From Paraescarpia echinospica (lineage: Eukaryota; Annelida; Polychaeta; Sabellida; Siboglinidae), in NCBI GenBank assembly GCA_020002185.1, contig CM034534.1:62506186-62570185 (forward strand): DNA of 64,000 bases. Direction: 5' to 3'. The notes beneath the pieces were generated by a model. It worked only from the letters and a program-made list of their open reading frames with translations, searched no databases and was not told where the DNA came from. The position numbers were made by a program, and so were the translations under genes. Below, piece after piece: positions 43,846 through 56,500 of the stretch. The stretch's first letter is position 1; each line of letters starts with the position of its first letter.

Positions 43846-44275
43846 GTGGAGCTAAGGTCAAACAAGGACACCGTGAAATGATGAATATTCAATAATTTGT
43901 ATGCAATACCGCGACAGTAATACAGTTACAATGACCATGCAACAACTTCCTCTGTATTTACGTACCATATAAAATATGAAGGAAAAATGAGATATGACGA
44001 GCAGCTGTCAATTGATGGAGTATATGTGGAGCGATGATCAAACCGAGTCACCGTCAAGCGATAAATGTTCGAAATTGTTTCATCCGGCAAACGTCATACA
44101 ATAAATGGTAGCGTATATCTACGTTACTTATCTATTCATGGCAATACCGTACACCATTGGAAAGCCATCTGTCTCCCCGTAAATAAGGGATACGACGGGG
44201 AGCTATCAAATCTAGCATTAGGTGTAGAGTGAACGTTAAACAAGGTCACCATCAAACGACGAATGTTTAAAACTA
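43846..44275 (+). repeat. ~180-200-bp satellite-like units, locus 2 (about two and a half copies)
   Basis: The CACCGTCAA-type core occurs at 43866, 44046 and 44243 (spacings 180 and 197), each followed by ATGATGAAT-like and AAACGTC words and a TATCTACGTTACTTATCTAT segment. Same orientation as locus 1. The CR1 5' end joins the first unit. Confidence 0.85.
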
Positions 44276-47160
44276 CACCCCTGCGCAAAAATTATAAACT
44301 TAAAGGGATTCTTTGTAAGCAAATATACATTCGAGGTGTACCGTATCAAAACGTATTAATTTCCCATAAGTACTTTCTCTGCCACTTATGTCTAGCATGT
44401 TTATGCATAATGTGGGTGTTATCTGCGCAAAAAGCCGATAAAAATTGTGTTTACACGAATCATGTTGAGCTTGTTGCCACGTGGATGATTAACTCTGCAG
44501 CCCGAGTATAATGAATATTCATGCACGCGCAGTGACCAACACAAAGACCGGTGACGTCACACACACAGCTAACATGTCTGATTCCTAGCAAGGGTTTCGC
44601 CTTTCTAGTTAGTAAAACTATATTGTCCGGTATTTTACATGCAGTGAACGAAAATGCACATTAAAATATCAGTATATGCAACCATAGCAAGAGGATTAAT
44701 CTGGTCGTGGATGTAATTTTTTGCCTAAACCTGGGATTTGGGTATGTGTGTCTATAGGTCTTGCATTGCCAATTTCAGTCAGCCGATTTTGAAAAAGTCC
44801 TCGTTTCCCCACTTATTTAAACCGAAACTTAAAAATGTGAGATTCGTACGTTCACAGACTGTTTTAATGCTACAGCTACGATTGTCAGTAAACCTGGCTG
44901 GCATGTCATCATTCAATGTAAACGTTTTAGGTTTGTTAAAAAGTACACAATACCATGTTGCCACGGAATTTTGCGATGCACCAATTTTGGACACCAGCAG
45001 ATCTGCACTCTAGTATACATAAGTTTATAATAATATATATAAAAACTTATAATAATAGATCAGATCAAGTTGCGCTGCTTTACGTGAATAGCACATTTGA
45101 TAATAATAGGACAAAAACAAATTAAACATTGATTTTTGACATGTTACTTTACCTTTACTGTAAACTTTTCACGAGAATGGCCCATATGTATAATTAAATA
45201 CAACATTGTTTATTAGAGTAAGAATAAAGGAAAATATACAGTGCACTCTGGATCAGGTCGAACTTCCAGGGACCCATGACAATACTGATATGTGGAATTT
45301 CTTATAATTAGAAAGTTATTAGAAGGTCCCTTTATGGGGACCTTTGCTCAGGACCGAGGAAAAGATTGACTTAACTTTGTGAAAATTCACTTACGTGAGT
45401 TCGAGTTATCTGGAATGCACTGTATATGACCAATGCATACAGGTAATTATGTAGAAGCAAATTAAAAGTTGGCCAAAGTCATGGATTAGGATTTTAGTCT
45501 GACTGAATCAACATAACAAGGTTCTCTTGTATTTCTTTCCCATTTAGCCAGCTGTACACTTGGTGATACGTCCCATAATCCAATATCTAAACTGATTTAA
45601 TATGCACAGTGTTGAGTTAGTAATTAACTCATATTTAGGCTCAGTTTCCTAAATTCAACTTTGTTTATTTGCAGGAACATTGGAATTAGCTGAGCTGACG
45701 GAAAGTGAAAATTTAAGAGCTCTACTTAACAGTGCCATTAATTGGACAATGGGTCACCTGACATAGGATGATGTCTGACTTTGTTCTGCCCCATTCTGTT
45801 CTGTGCGAGATCTACTGGGAAGTTGTACCTCACTTCGAGTTTCAAATGGATGTGTGCATCTGATAGCGTTGTGTATCAAAATGCATAGCAGTGCTATAAA
45901 TAGGACACTAGGTTAACTGACACAGTAGTGAAGATGATGTCTGACTTTGTTCTGTTACATTAGTTCCGTGTGGCTTCTGCTGGGAATATGTACATCATTA
46001 CGTTTCAAATAGAGTTGTACAATCAATCGATTTGTGCATCCAAATGCACATCATCCTGTCATTATGTTGCAAAGTAGGAGTACATAATAACATTTATGCT
46101 TTCTTATGCTCATCATGTTTGGATTGTGTTCTACAGCATATTCTTTTGTTTTTGTTTGTGTTAAGTGAACTATACTGGGAGTAGTGTATATAATGGTGTC
46201 GACAAAGTTGCTTTTACAAAAAAATTGTAAATTCATAAAATATAAATGTTCCACAACATTCAACAAGTTTTAGGGATCTTCTTGAGCTAAATACACCAAT
46301 GATGACTGGAAACAGTGTTTTAAAATAAGCGTTACTTACCATGTAGTTTCTTCAACCAGTCTTTTGCTTCACGGTGAGAACCTATTATGTTTCTTGGACT
46401 TTAGCTGTTAGGTGAGTTAACTATTGACCACTTCACTTGGAGCAGAATATTTCGTTGCCATAGGTACTAAAGCAGTTTGATCAGTCCTGAGGACTGGAAC
46501 TTACCTTTTTAAAGGCATGTCGTTACTCTGTGGGTCAATCTGGTTTCAGCTGTAGACTCCTGTATGGAATCAGCAACGGTATTGCTGCTATACACATGCT
46601 TGACAGAAAAGCAACTCCGTCGACAGGGAACAAACCAAACACAGTGGTTAAACGGCTACCACACTTGCATCCGTGATCATCGCTCCCACCTGTATGTCAG
46701 TGTTTCCACATTCACCGTCAGTTCCCCTGAATACACCAAGAACTTTATGAAAATCTTCTTTGGATCTTCAGCTTCACGCTCACATGCTTCATCCGTGTCA
46801 GATACCATCAGAGCAGTTGAACGTGGTCATTTCCTCGTCATCTTCCATATTGAAGAGGGAGGACCTTCAGTACTGCCACATTCGTAATCGTTCTGACCAT
46901 GTGACGCAACACGTATCCCTAGCTTGATCGCCCCTTGTAAAGCCGATGATGCCATTATGCATCTTGTATAATCTATACATCAATTCAGTTGGCTGATCAG
47001 CTGGAATTTGGTTGAAGAGCCTTTTGGTTTTCTTAAAAACAAAGTTTCCTTTAATGAATACTGCATTAACCTCTGGTACTGTCTTCTCTGGGTGTTTCAG
47101 ATGTGCCAGACAGATTGTTCTCCACCGCAAGGGCATAGTGTGTATGATCGTAGATGGTTA
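44276..47160. other. No confidently recognised gene
   Basis: A pyrimidine tract and TTGCAG at 45671-45676 precede a short exon-like frame (GTLELAELTESENLRAL-type reading) that I cannot assign. Two similar stretches near 45740 and 45910 (TTGGACAATGGGT/TAGGACACTAGG with GATGATGTCTGACTTTGTTC) are an old local duplication about 180 bases apart. Frames at 46.56-47.14 kb on both strands have no recognised motifs. Confidence 0.4.
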
Positions 47161-47164
47161 GCCA

Positions 47165-47530
47165 AAGTATAATTGCAGCGAAATATGTTATGTAGTTGGG
47201 GGTTTGCTTATCCATTTCCGGACGTTGCAGCCTTGATGGATTGTCTATAGACAGCTCTTTCGTTTGCCAGTCTCCCCACTCGCCAGACGTCTGCTCCCAT
47301 CCATTCCTATTTGTACTTCTCCCATTGTCTCCTAGGTCTTCCTCTGCTTCTGCTGCCTTCCACTTTACCTTCCATTACTAGTCTCTCTAGAGATTGATGC
47401 CGTTTTACATGGCCGAAATAACTTAGTTTCTGTTTCTTTACAAAGTTCAATAAAGTCCCGGGTATAACACCAACCTGGTCGACTGTGTTGCGAGTAGAGT
47501 TCTAATCTGGGATTGCCACCTCTCTTCTTC
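47165..47530 (-). mobile_element. RTE/L2-like LINE C-terminus fragment
   Basis: Minus strand reads HQSLERLVMEGKVEGSRSRG, then RPRRQWEKYK, WMGADVWRVGRLANERAVYR and a stop-containing end. The GKRSRGRPRRQW-type basic block followed by DRE-WR is the usual C-terminus of such LINE polymerases. No RT core is present. Confidence 0.65.
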
Positions 47531-47779
47531 AACATCCTAACTACATTTTGACTTTCACGTCATGTTAATATCGAAATGCATGTGTAGTAATAAACAAAAA
47601 TGCATATTATATCAACAGGAATGTACAAACAGGTTTACAAAGAATGATTGGATGTGTAAGCAACTTTGGTGTGCGCGATAAACACATTTGAGAAGGTCAC
47701 GTTTTTATATTAGATTATCCCATATATGTATGAGTAAATAGTTCAACACCTGATAACACATAAAACACATGTACATTTT

Positions 47780-49075
47780 GGTTTTATGCAACGGCGTGTA
47801 AAAGAAGGTGTCAATTAATTAATAACACTATTTTGTCAAAAGTTTGAGTTGGTGACCCTCAAATAACCTTCAAAATCAAGGGTGCCATCCACATACACCT
47901 ATTTTCGTTTCCCTTGTGTGATGGATTTACCATGAATTCCTGCTATTAACCAAAAATGCAGTTAAAAGTGTAGCATCACATGTTCCCTAACCTACTATAT
48001 GCAGAAAGGCATAATTTCGAAAATTCATATTTTGAATTTCATCGGTGACCTTGTTTAACCTTCACTCCACACTCCACAGAACACCAATTGACAACTCCAA
48101 GACACACCCCATTTTGACGGGAATACAATATGCTTTGAAACGGTGTGTACAAGGTAATATGTCAGTTAATTAATAAAAATATTTTTTAACACAAGTTTGA
48201 GTTTGTGACCCTCAAATAACTTTCAAAATCGAGGGTGGCATCCACATTTTTTTTCATTTTCCATTATTTTCTTATCGCTTGTGTGATGGATCTAGCCCGA
48301 ATTCCTGCCATTACAAAAAAATGCAGTTAAAAGTATAACATCACATGTTGGCTAACCTACTATCTGCGGAAAGGATGATTTCAAAAATTCATCTTTTGAC
48401 GGTGACCTTGTTTAACCTGCACTCCACAGTTAGAGTACCACTTCATAATTCAACTCCATACCTCATTTTTACGCGGATACAATACGCTTTCAAACATTAT
48501 GTAACATGGCCTAGTGTATATAGATACACTAGATGCGCAGTCAATGTAAGTGTAGAACTTTTGTGGAATGGCGTGGTTTTACCCATATTCGTCGTTTCAT
48601 GGTGACCTTGTTTAAACTTCACTCCACACCTACTGCTCCACTTGATCGCTCCTCGTCGAATCACATGTTTACCGGGAGACAGTTCGCTTTCTAACAGTAT
48701 ACGATATTGCCATGAATAGATATGTAAAGTAGATATACGCAACCATTGATATTGCAAGACGTTTGCGGGATGACACAATTTCGAACATTGATCACTTGAC
48801 AGTGACTGTGTTTGAACGTCGCTACACACCTACTCAATCAACTAACAACTCCATGTCATATCTCGTTTTGACGAGGATATATGTTTCTTTCACATAATAT
48901 ATGACGTGTACACATACATCAAGTAGTTACAGGGTCATTGTAAGTTTATTACTTGCAATTACGTAAAGAAGATATGCGACCATTGCAATTTTAAGACAAT
49001 TGCGGACGCGCACAATTTCGAAAATTCATCATTTGACGGTGACCTTTTTTGACCTTGGATTCACGCTTACTGCAC
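47780..49075 (-). repeat. Satellite-like array, locus 3 (reverse orientation, with a 357-bp higher-order unit)
   Basis: The GGTGACCTTGTTTAAC-type core is at 48044, 48401, 48601, 48801 (AGTGACTGTG variant) and 49038: spacings 357, 200, 200 and 237. The first two units carry an extra module (TTTGTGACCCTCAAATAAC and GATGGCATCCACAT-like words, at about 47850 and 48207), giving the 357-base spacing. Reverse-complement of loci 1 and 2. Divergence between units is moderate. Non-coding. Confidence 0.9.
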
Positions 49076-49159
49076 CAGATAGCAGCTCTACGATAGGCCT
49101 CTTTGGGACGGGGTGAAGCAGATCTTTCAAGTGGTGCAACATTTGGGTGTTTGTATGGG

Positions 49160-50700
49160 GGGGCGTTTAAACTCCTAAAATAAAAGCACATTTTTGGGGA
49201 TTTGCCGCTCGCCTAAACGGCAATGACACTAAAAGAGGTGAAGAGCAGGACTCGTGTCGACAAGACGCTACAAGAAGTCGTAAAACGCATTCATAATGGA
49301 AACTGGAACGATCCGTGTAATGTTCCAGAAATGCACTCATTCCGCAATATTCAGAGTGAACTACAATCCTGGTAATGACAGGGACAAGTGCGTCATGGCA
49401 ATTCTTCAGTGTCCATGTCGGCAGAGCAATGCTGTAAAGTTTCTTTTGGTTTGATCCAGCCTCAACAACCTGGTTGAAATAGTATCGATGTTTGGCTTGA
49501 CGAAGACGGTTATTTGCGACGTGCACGGTGCCTAAACATCTGGCGATGAATTTCAAGTCCTGATTTCCGGCATAGACGTTCATATTTCCGACGTGTCTGT
49601 ATCTCCTTGCGTAACCCTTTGTGGAACCATTTCACGTCGGATCGCACCGCGATCGTCTTCTGCCTTGCGGGAGCATATTTATCCAACAAGCTATGCAAAA
49701 CCGAGTCACACTGGCGAACAAGTCCATCCAAGTCATCAGTTGGAGCAGTGCACAGCGCTGAATGCGAACTCTCTGCCTGCATGTCAGAGGCACTTACATT
49801 GCAGTATAATCAGTAGCTGACTCGTTTCTTAAGAGCACAAGGTTTACAACCTTGTGTCTTGAATGTCACGGCAGAGTGGTCGGATATACCCGGATTCTCA
49901 ACCATTATATCACCAATGATGTCTGCTTCGGATCGCGTTATCATCAGGTCTAGAGTGTGATCATGTGAATGTGTCTTTTCCATCACATGCTGATGCAGAC
50001 CGTGATATTCTAGGATGTTGTGAAAGCGTACAATCTTTGTATCACCCAACAAATGAACGGGTATCTAAGACAATCATCAAGTTGGCATGGCCCATGCAGA
50101 AACACTGCAGAAAATCTGAGAATTCATCTATGAACATCGATCCGCTCAGACCATTACGGACAAAAGGTGGAGGACTAGAGATAACACATACCCAGAAACA
50201 GTATGATCTATACATCTGCTGAAGACATATCACTTCAAATGATCTGAATGTCTTTGTGGCAAGTTGCCTCATTTCGAAAGATACACGGTTCTGTCACTAC
50301 GCGGTTTGTGGTCAAATTTGTAGCCCTTTGGTGACAACGCTTTTATCTCTGTCCGACTAGCTCGGCCAGGTTTCTGTCAGTGCTAGAATATCAAGTTCGT
50401 TGTCATTAAGCAACTTGACAAGTTGATCCACTTTAGATTTTAGTAGATATTCAGTTATTGTAGGTCTCACATGGTTAGTTACACGTGGAGATGTGTGAAT
50501 GTCCACTGCAATCAGATTGTGTAGGCATGCTTTGCGTCTCACAGCAAACAGGGGCCGGGGGCGAGAATTATTCAGTACACCAAAAAGTCTTTTCTTGGAC
50601 CTGCCAGCCCTACAGCCCCTACGAGTGTGACGACGATAATTCAAGCGTTCACGCGGTGCAACACAACTGTCTAGTGCTAGGTAAAGTCGGGTCACAGAGG
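49160..50700 (-). mobile_element. LINE fragment: AP endonuclease and linker
   Basis: Minus-strand order: a basic leader, then LKSKVDQLVKLLNDNELDIL and ALTETWPS (catalytic Glu block, near 50360), a degraded middle, HSHDHTLDLMITRSEADII and GISDHSAVTF (Asp-His block, near 49880), then a linker with KYAPARQKTIAVRSDVKWF and RKYERLCRKSG to about 49510, beyond which frames are poor. This is the endonuclease half of a jockey/Rex1-type LINE. Several stops and frameshifts; RT is absent. Confidence 0.8.
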
Positions 50701-51330
50701 CACATATAATCAGAAATTATTCAGTCCTATTGTATGTGGTCATGCTGTAGGAATGGTTATTCAAAGTTATTGTTGTCAACGTCACGCCTGGTCAACCAGC
50801 AATGTCGCAACACAGGTGCAGTTCAACTGGACAGGTACACACAATGTAAAAGTTACTAAAATACAAAAACAAAAAAATACTTGCTAAAACAGCATAGTAC
50901 AGCGTCATCACTAGACTTTCATCAAACCAACTGTATAAACTTCACCGCTGTGTACTGGATAAAAATCTTGATAAAAATTGCAATATTCCAGAGCTTGTTA
51001 TGGTGCAGCCACATACAGGCGTATCCCACAATTCCACTTGCACCGAGTAAGGCAGATAGACATGTATGTATAGAGATGGCAGAACAATAACATCATTAAT
51101 TTGTCAGTTCGAAATACCATTATAATTTCTGCTTCCAAATAATTCGAGGCATTCTCTATGTGCTTTACGTACAAGAATGTTTTGAATATATTTTAGTTAA
51201 CAAGAAGATATGGCTAGTTACCTAATGTAATAGCTGGGCAGAAGGGTATGCTAATTCATCGTAATTGCCGAACACATAACATGATTTACATATTACATTG
51301 ATTTCATGTATTTGCAAAACTCAAGTCAGT
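50701..51330. other. No recognisable feature
   Basis: AT-rich spacer without coding or repeat signal. Confidence 0.5.
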
Positions 51331-51334
51331 CATG

Positions 51335-52262
51335 ATCCAGCAGCAACTACAAGAGAAACTTAACATCATATTCGAGGAAGAAAACGAGTCAGCACCGAAT
51401 GGGCGCGCCTGAGAGATCCCCTTTACGAAGCAGCACATGAAATATTCAGTGTTACTCTACGCAAGCACAGAGACTGGTTCGATGAAATTTACACGGAGGC
51501 AATGAATATCCTCAACATCATTGCATACCTCTCATCTTGCGTGGATAAACGACAACAATTCGCCGTCGAAATCAGCAGCCTATCACCACTATAAGCAACA
51601 AGCGCAGGCCAGGGTCCGCGCCGTGAAGGAGACCTGGTGGTCTGGCAGAGCAGCTGATATACAACAATCCGCTGATCAGAAGGATGCTAAACGTTTCTAC
51701 GAAGGCCTTAAAGCAGTATATGGGAACCAGTCAAGTGGAGCCACACCGCTCATGAGCGCCGATGGAACGACTCGCATTACAGATCAAAGTGAAATTTTGA
51801 AACGATGGGCTGAACACTTTGACGATGTACGAAATCGACCATCAAATATCTCATTAGCAGCACTCGATGAAGTTACACAACATCCCGTCATCGAGGAACG
51901 AAATAGACGCACGCTCAAGCATCGAGAAAACTACAGAGGTAATTAAGAAAACTACCAAGTGAAAAAGCTGCAGGTTCTTATCCAATTGCAGCAGAAATAT
52001 ACAAACACGGGGAATGAAGCTCACTAAACGACTTATCCAACTCTTCACTGTCATGTGGGACAGCAGATCCATCTCGCAGGACTTCAAAGATGCATCGCTT
52101 GTTCACATCTACAAATGAAACGGGGACAGGTCCATCTGTGACAACCACCGTGGCATCTCAGCACTATGCATAGCTGGCAAAATGCTCACCCGTATCATGT
52201 TAAATCGATTGGTACAGCACATAGCCAAGAACATTCTACCAGAGAGCCAATGCGGCTCCATC
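51335..52262 (+). mobile_element. APE-type LINE fragment (linker and RT start)
   Basis: Frames read ETWWSGRAADIQQSADQKDA, FYEGLKAVYGNQSSGATPL, ILKRWAEHFDDVRNRPSNIS, then a frameshifted RT N-terminus with an LSTMHSWQN-like GISALCIAGKMLTRIMLNRL step near 52150-52215. Same family as the copy at 10.07-13.03 kb. It ends abruptly at 52262, where the opposite-strand LINE starts, so the latter probably inserted into it. Confidence 0.8.
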
Positions 52263-53785
52263 GTCACTAAAAAGTGGATTGTTGTGTTTTTTTAGTATGC
52301 AGCTGGGGTGTATGTTCATAGCGTGTGGTGAAGTGAGTAGATGAACACATACTGTGTAGTGTTTGGGCGTAGATGACATCATTGAGTTGATTGTGTGTAT
52401 ACGTGCAGGCAAAACAATTAATGTTTGTGCACGTGTTTTTTGTAATTTTGAATGATGTGTCACTTTGCATAATTTACGAAACCATGTAAACTGTATGTAT
52501 AGAGTTTGTCTATCACACTTTGGGAAGTATTATTGATTATATGTGGTAAACTGTGTTTAAAATAATGTTTTATAAATGTAAGGTTTATATCGTAAATGAG
52601 TATTTGTGTTGGTTGCGTGTATTGTGACCATGAATCACGGTGTTAGTTGCTATCTACCAATGTTGTAGATATGTAAGTAATTTATTGTGCATTAATTTAT
52701 AATAATTTTTTTATTTCTAAATGGTTAACATATCATTCAGTTTTAATAAGTTTAGTTTTTTTAATAGCAGATCAGTATGTGCATAAAAATGATGACTCAA
52801 AGTTATTATCCGTATGACCCTTTTCTGAAGGTGATTAATTATTTGAGAGTTGATCCCAAGTCGTTAAGGAATAATTTATGTGTGGTACTAATAATGTATT
52901 ATATAGCATTATTTTAATTCTCATTGGCAGAATTAATTTAAGTCTATTAAGTGTACCAATTATTCTAGAACATTTGTTTGATACATTTTCAGAGTATTTT
53001 TTCCAGTTTAGATGTGCGTCTGAAGTTAATCCCTAGAAATAGAAATTTAAATTGTCAACATTTGTATTACTATACTATTTGTCTTAGGAGTTTTTTTATT
53101 TTTTGTCTTGCGCAAAACCATAAATTTGGATTTAGCAACGTTAAAGGAAAGCTTATTTATTTCTAGCCATTCAATAATTTTGTAGAGTTCCTCGATTATC
53201 ATTGTTTCAGCATCATCATCTACTTAACAAAGTGGTGTCGTTTGCATATGATATGAAATTGAACATTGGGCAAGCTTGTGAAAAATCGTTAATATATATA
53301 ATAAAGAGAATTAGTCCAAGAATGGAGCCTTGAGGTTCACCAGTTGTTATTGATAGGGTATCTGATTTTACATCACCAATTTGTTTATATTGTGTTCTAT
53401 TTGATAAATAATTATCGCAGTTTCAGAGATACCCCATCAATATCATAGTGTTTTAATTTACAAAGTAATGTATTATGGTCTAAAAGGTCAAATGCTTTAG
53501 AAAGGTCAATAAATATACTGAATGGTACTTCATTATTATCCATGTCGGTTGTTATTCAGTCTACAAGGTGTAATGCAGCATATTCAGTCGAATAACCAGA
53601 GCGGAAGCCATATTGAGATTTCGAAAACAGTTTTTTACTTTCGAAATAGGACGATAGTTGATTCCCCATATTTTTGTCAAAAACTTGTGAAATAGCTGGT
53701 AGAAGAGATAGTGGTCTATAGTTGTTGATTAATGACGGGTCACCATTTTTAAATAACGGAATGACTTTTGGCCACTGTGATGTCT
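52263..53785 (-). mobile_element. Crack/Daphne-like LINE, RT and 3' region
   Basis: Minus-strand reading from 53770: VIPLFKNGDPSLINNYRPLS, then SKAFDLLDHNTLLCKLKHYD (block A, near 53490), GEPQGSILGLILFIIYIND (near 53320), and YICKRHHF in place of the YADD block near 53240, so the catalytic core is altered. Then LTSDAHLNWKKYSENVSNKC, LYNTLLVPHINYSL and QKRVIRII plus HTDLLLKKLNLL (post-RT tail). About 1.5 kb, 5'-truncated. The 3' end abuts the plus-strand LINE at 52262. Confidence 0.85.
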
Positions 53786-53789
53786 GTGT

Positions 53790-53975
53790 TAGGACTAAAC
53801 ATACAGTCTAGTTAGCTGCTATTAGTTTAACACCTCTCAGCTAGGTTTGGAATAAAGCATTACAACGTTGGGGAGAGACACATCGGACGTGTAATCATTA
53901 TGTCTCTATAAGTTATGAAGTCACTTAACTTTGTATGTCTGAACGGACATAGCAATTGGCGACGAGGACAAAACT
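53790..53975 (+). promoter_or_regulatory. Gypsy LTR tail and probable primer-binding site
   Basis: The sequence ends in a purine/T-rich stretch and ATTGGCGACGAGGAC at about 53955-53970. TTGGCGACGAGG at the start of the internal region is a common primer-binding-site type in gypsy elements. AATAAAG near 53851 could be the LTR polyadenylation signal. The 5' edge of the LTR is not defined. Confidence 0.5.
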
Positions 53976-54760
53976 ATTCACAAAAGGTCGCATGAGCGAA
54001 TATGATGGCGGCGACCTAGACGAATACTTAGAATGGTTAGAACAATTATTAATTCGTGGCAAACGAAATTCGGGCGTTGCAGCGGGGGCCGAAGACAATG
54101 AAAAGACACGACGGGTGGCAACATTTCTGACGCTGGTCGGAGTAGACACGCACAAGCTATTGAAAAGTCTGGTGAGTCCGAACGTACCGTCAACTAAAAC
54201 ATTTCGAGAATTGACTGATACATTGAGAAACCATCTGAAACCCCCAAAAATGGTGGTAGCGGAGAGATTCCGGTTTCACAAACGGCAACAGCGAGATGGC
54301 GAGACGGTCTCTCAATTCAAAGCAGAACTAAGAAGACTAGTGTCAACATGAGAATTTTGCGAATTTCCTGGTCAAGCGCTACGAAACCAGTTCGTGTGTG
54401 GGATTCGAAATGAAAACACTCAACGCAAATTGCTTTGTCAAGAAAGAGATTTTCAACAGGCTCTGCAAACAGCCATTGCATACGAAATGGCAGAAAGTGA
54501 AGCGAAAACCATCCACAGTCTGGAAAATAACAATGCCAGGCCGACGTCAATGATGGTAAACGCTGTGAAAGACAAGAGTCGCGGATATTTAAAAAACAGC
54601 AGACGAGGAGCGCATGGCAAACAGGAGTTTACTGAAGTCACAGCGGTGTTTTCACTGCAACACTAGTAATCACGTGTCCCATGAATGTCGTTTCCGTGAT
54701 GCAATGTGCCATACCTGTAAACGCACAGGCTACATTGCGAGGGCATGCCGGAAGAGGGGG
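53956..54760 (+). pseudogene. Gypsy gag with CCHC zinc knuckles
   Basis: Opens at Met 53956 (MATRTKLFTKGRMSEYDGGD) and runs through a capsid-type region (ATFLTLVGVDTHKLLKSLV, FRFHKRQQRDGETVSQFKAE) to a TGA at 54349, then continues in frame (ALRNQFVCGIRNENTQRKLL, FQQALQTAIAYEMAE). After a frame change, two knuckles: CFHCNTSNHVSHEC (intact CCHC) and CHTCKRTGYIARAC, where the His is Tyr. Gag binds and packages element RNA. Confidence 0.85.
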
Positions 54761-55200
54761 ACAACGACGCAACGAACGTAGTAAACGCCGACTGTAGTGA
54801 CATATGCACTCCACAACAGACCACTGATTACTCACTCTTCTCGCTGACAGCTGCGCAAAAGGCTATCACTGTTGAAGTGAAATTGGATGGAAACCCAATA
54901 CAGATGGTTGTGGATACTGGTGCAGGGGTGTAGACTATCAGTGAACGAACACATTCCGTAACGCTTGGAAACATCAACCACCACTTCTAAGACTGGCTGA
55001 TGATGTGACAGTAAAGAGCTAGACCGGACAATCTATCACGGTCATGGGCAAGATCGAGCCTGAGATCACATGCAATGGGCAAACAACAGTGATGCCTATT
55101 CTGGTGATACAAGGGGACCGGCCAAACCTGTTGGGAAGGAACATTCTGGAAATTATCAGAATGAACTGGGCGATTATGTTCTGAGTGTTTAATTCTGTGA
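54760..55200 (+). pseudogene. Gypsy aspartic protease
   Basis: The frame contains AITVEVKLDGNPIQMVVDTG and AGV, with the catalytic Asp-Thr-Gly at about 54913, followed by a stop; downstream in other frames comes an LLGRN-like step near 55130. Cleaves the gag-pol polyprotein in active elements. Confidence 0.75.
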
Positions 55201-56210
55201 CATGATCCCAGTTGATGGATGAATTTCCTGACGTGTTCCTTGATGAGTTGGGAAAGTTGAGAGGTGAAACTGTGAAACTCTACGTGGACAAAAACGCACT
55301 GCCACGATTTCACAAAGCTCGGCCCGTACCATAAGTCATGAAATAGAAGATCGAAGATGAACTGCAACGACTGCAAGAAGATGGCATTATCGAGCCAGTA
55401 ACATTCTCCACGTGGGCAGCACCAATTGTTCCGGTCAGAAAGGGAACTGGAGTGAGCATTTGTGGTGACTTTAAGGTGACTGTTAACTAAGCAATCGTAG
55501 AGGATAAGTATCCTCTGCCGAAAGTGGAAGATGTATATGCATCGCTTGCGGGTGGGTCGACATTTTCGAAATTTGATCTTAGCCGTGCCTACATGCAACT
55601 CATGTTGGATGAGGAGTCCCGGGAATACGTGGCAATCAACACACACGAAGGGCTATTCAAATACACACGATTACCATTTGGTGTGTCGGTAGCGCCATCT
55701 GTGTGTCAGCGGACACTTGAGAGTTTGCTGGCATGTATTCCGAATGTGTGCATATTCCTGGACGACATTTTGGTGACTGGCAAGACGGAAGAAGAGAGCG
55801 CTGGTTTGAGACTAAACCAACAGAAGTGCGAATTCTTTCGGTCTTCGGTGACGTATCTGGGACATCGAATGGATCGAAACGATCTACACCCGACGGCGGA
55901 TAAGGTACAAGCCGTCCGCAATGCGCCAAGGCCCACACATGTGAAGGAGTTCAGAGCATGGCTCGGAACAGTGAACTACTATGGTCGATTCATGCAGATC
56001 CTTTCTACAAAACTGGCACCGTTGTATGGTTTGCTAAAGAAAGGTGTGAAGTGGGTGTGGGAGAAGCCACAAGAAGACGCGTTCATCAGAGTGAAGGAGG
56101 TGTTACAGTCGGATCACTTCTTGTTCATGTCGACCCGTGTAAGCCGATCCTACTTGCATGTGATGCCTCACCATATGGCTGCGGCGCAGTACTGTCTCAT
56201 GTGATGTCCG
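55200..56210 (+). pseudogene. Gypsy reverse transcriptase
   Basis: MDEFPDVFLDELGKLRGE opens the pre-RT segment. RT blocks: EDKYPLPKVEDVYASLAGG, STFSKFDLSRAYMQL (block A Asp), YTRLPFGVSVAPSVCQRTLE (block B) and CIFLDDILVTGKT, the YVDD-type block as FLDD. The connection region LGHRMDRNDLHPTADKV and FRAWLGTVNYYGRF follows. Catalytic Asp residues are intact. Three stops occur before 55.5 kb, and about 25 codons after GKTEEES appear deleted. Confidence 0.92.
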
Positions 56211-56500
56211 ACGGTTCAGAACGACCGATGCATGCACATCACGAAGCTCATCAGCAGCGGAAAAGAACTATTCGCAACTAGACAAAGAGGGACTGAGCCT
56301 GATATTTGGAGTGAATTAGTTTCACCAGTATCTGTACGGAATCCAGTTCACACTCTTCGCGGATCACAGCCCATTACTGAGAGTGTTTGGCGAAAAACGA
56401 CCGGTGCCACACAACGCATCTGGGCGCATTCAAAGTTGGGCATTTGTACTAACAGGATACAATTACAAAATTAGGTATCGCAATGGTGTTATACACGAGA
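56100..56500 (+). pseudogene. Gypsy RNase H
   Basis: Overlaps the end of RT in another frame: KPILLACDASPYGCGAVLSH near 56140-56200 (first catalytic Asp), then frame changes with FTLFADHSPLLRVF-like and FVLTGYNYKIRYRNG words near 56345-56480, normal for gypsy RNase H and its end. At least two frameshifts. Confidence 0.8.

Noticed and set aside
43451..43855. Plus-strand Ser/Leu/Phe-rich frames of 126-134 codons
   Set aside because: Reverse strand of the Lys/Glu-rich N-terminus of CR1 ORF1; no motif of their own.
44738..45013. 91-codon plus-strand frame
   Set aside because: No recognisable domain, no splice or repeat context that supports it, and an equally long frame opposite; treated as chance.
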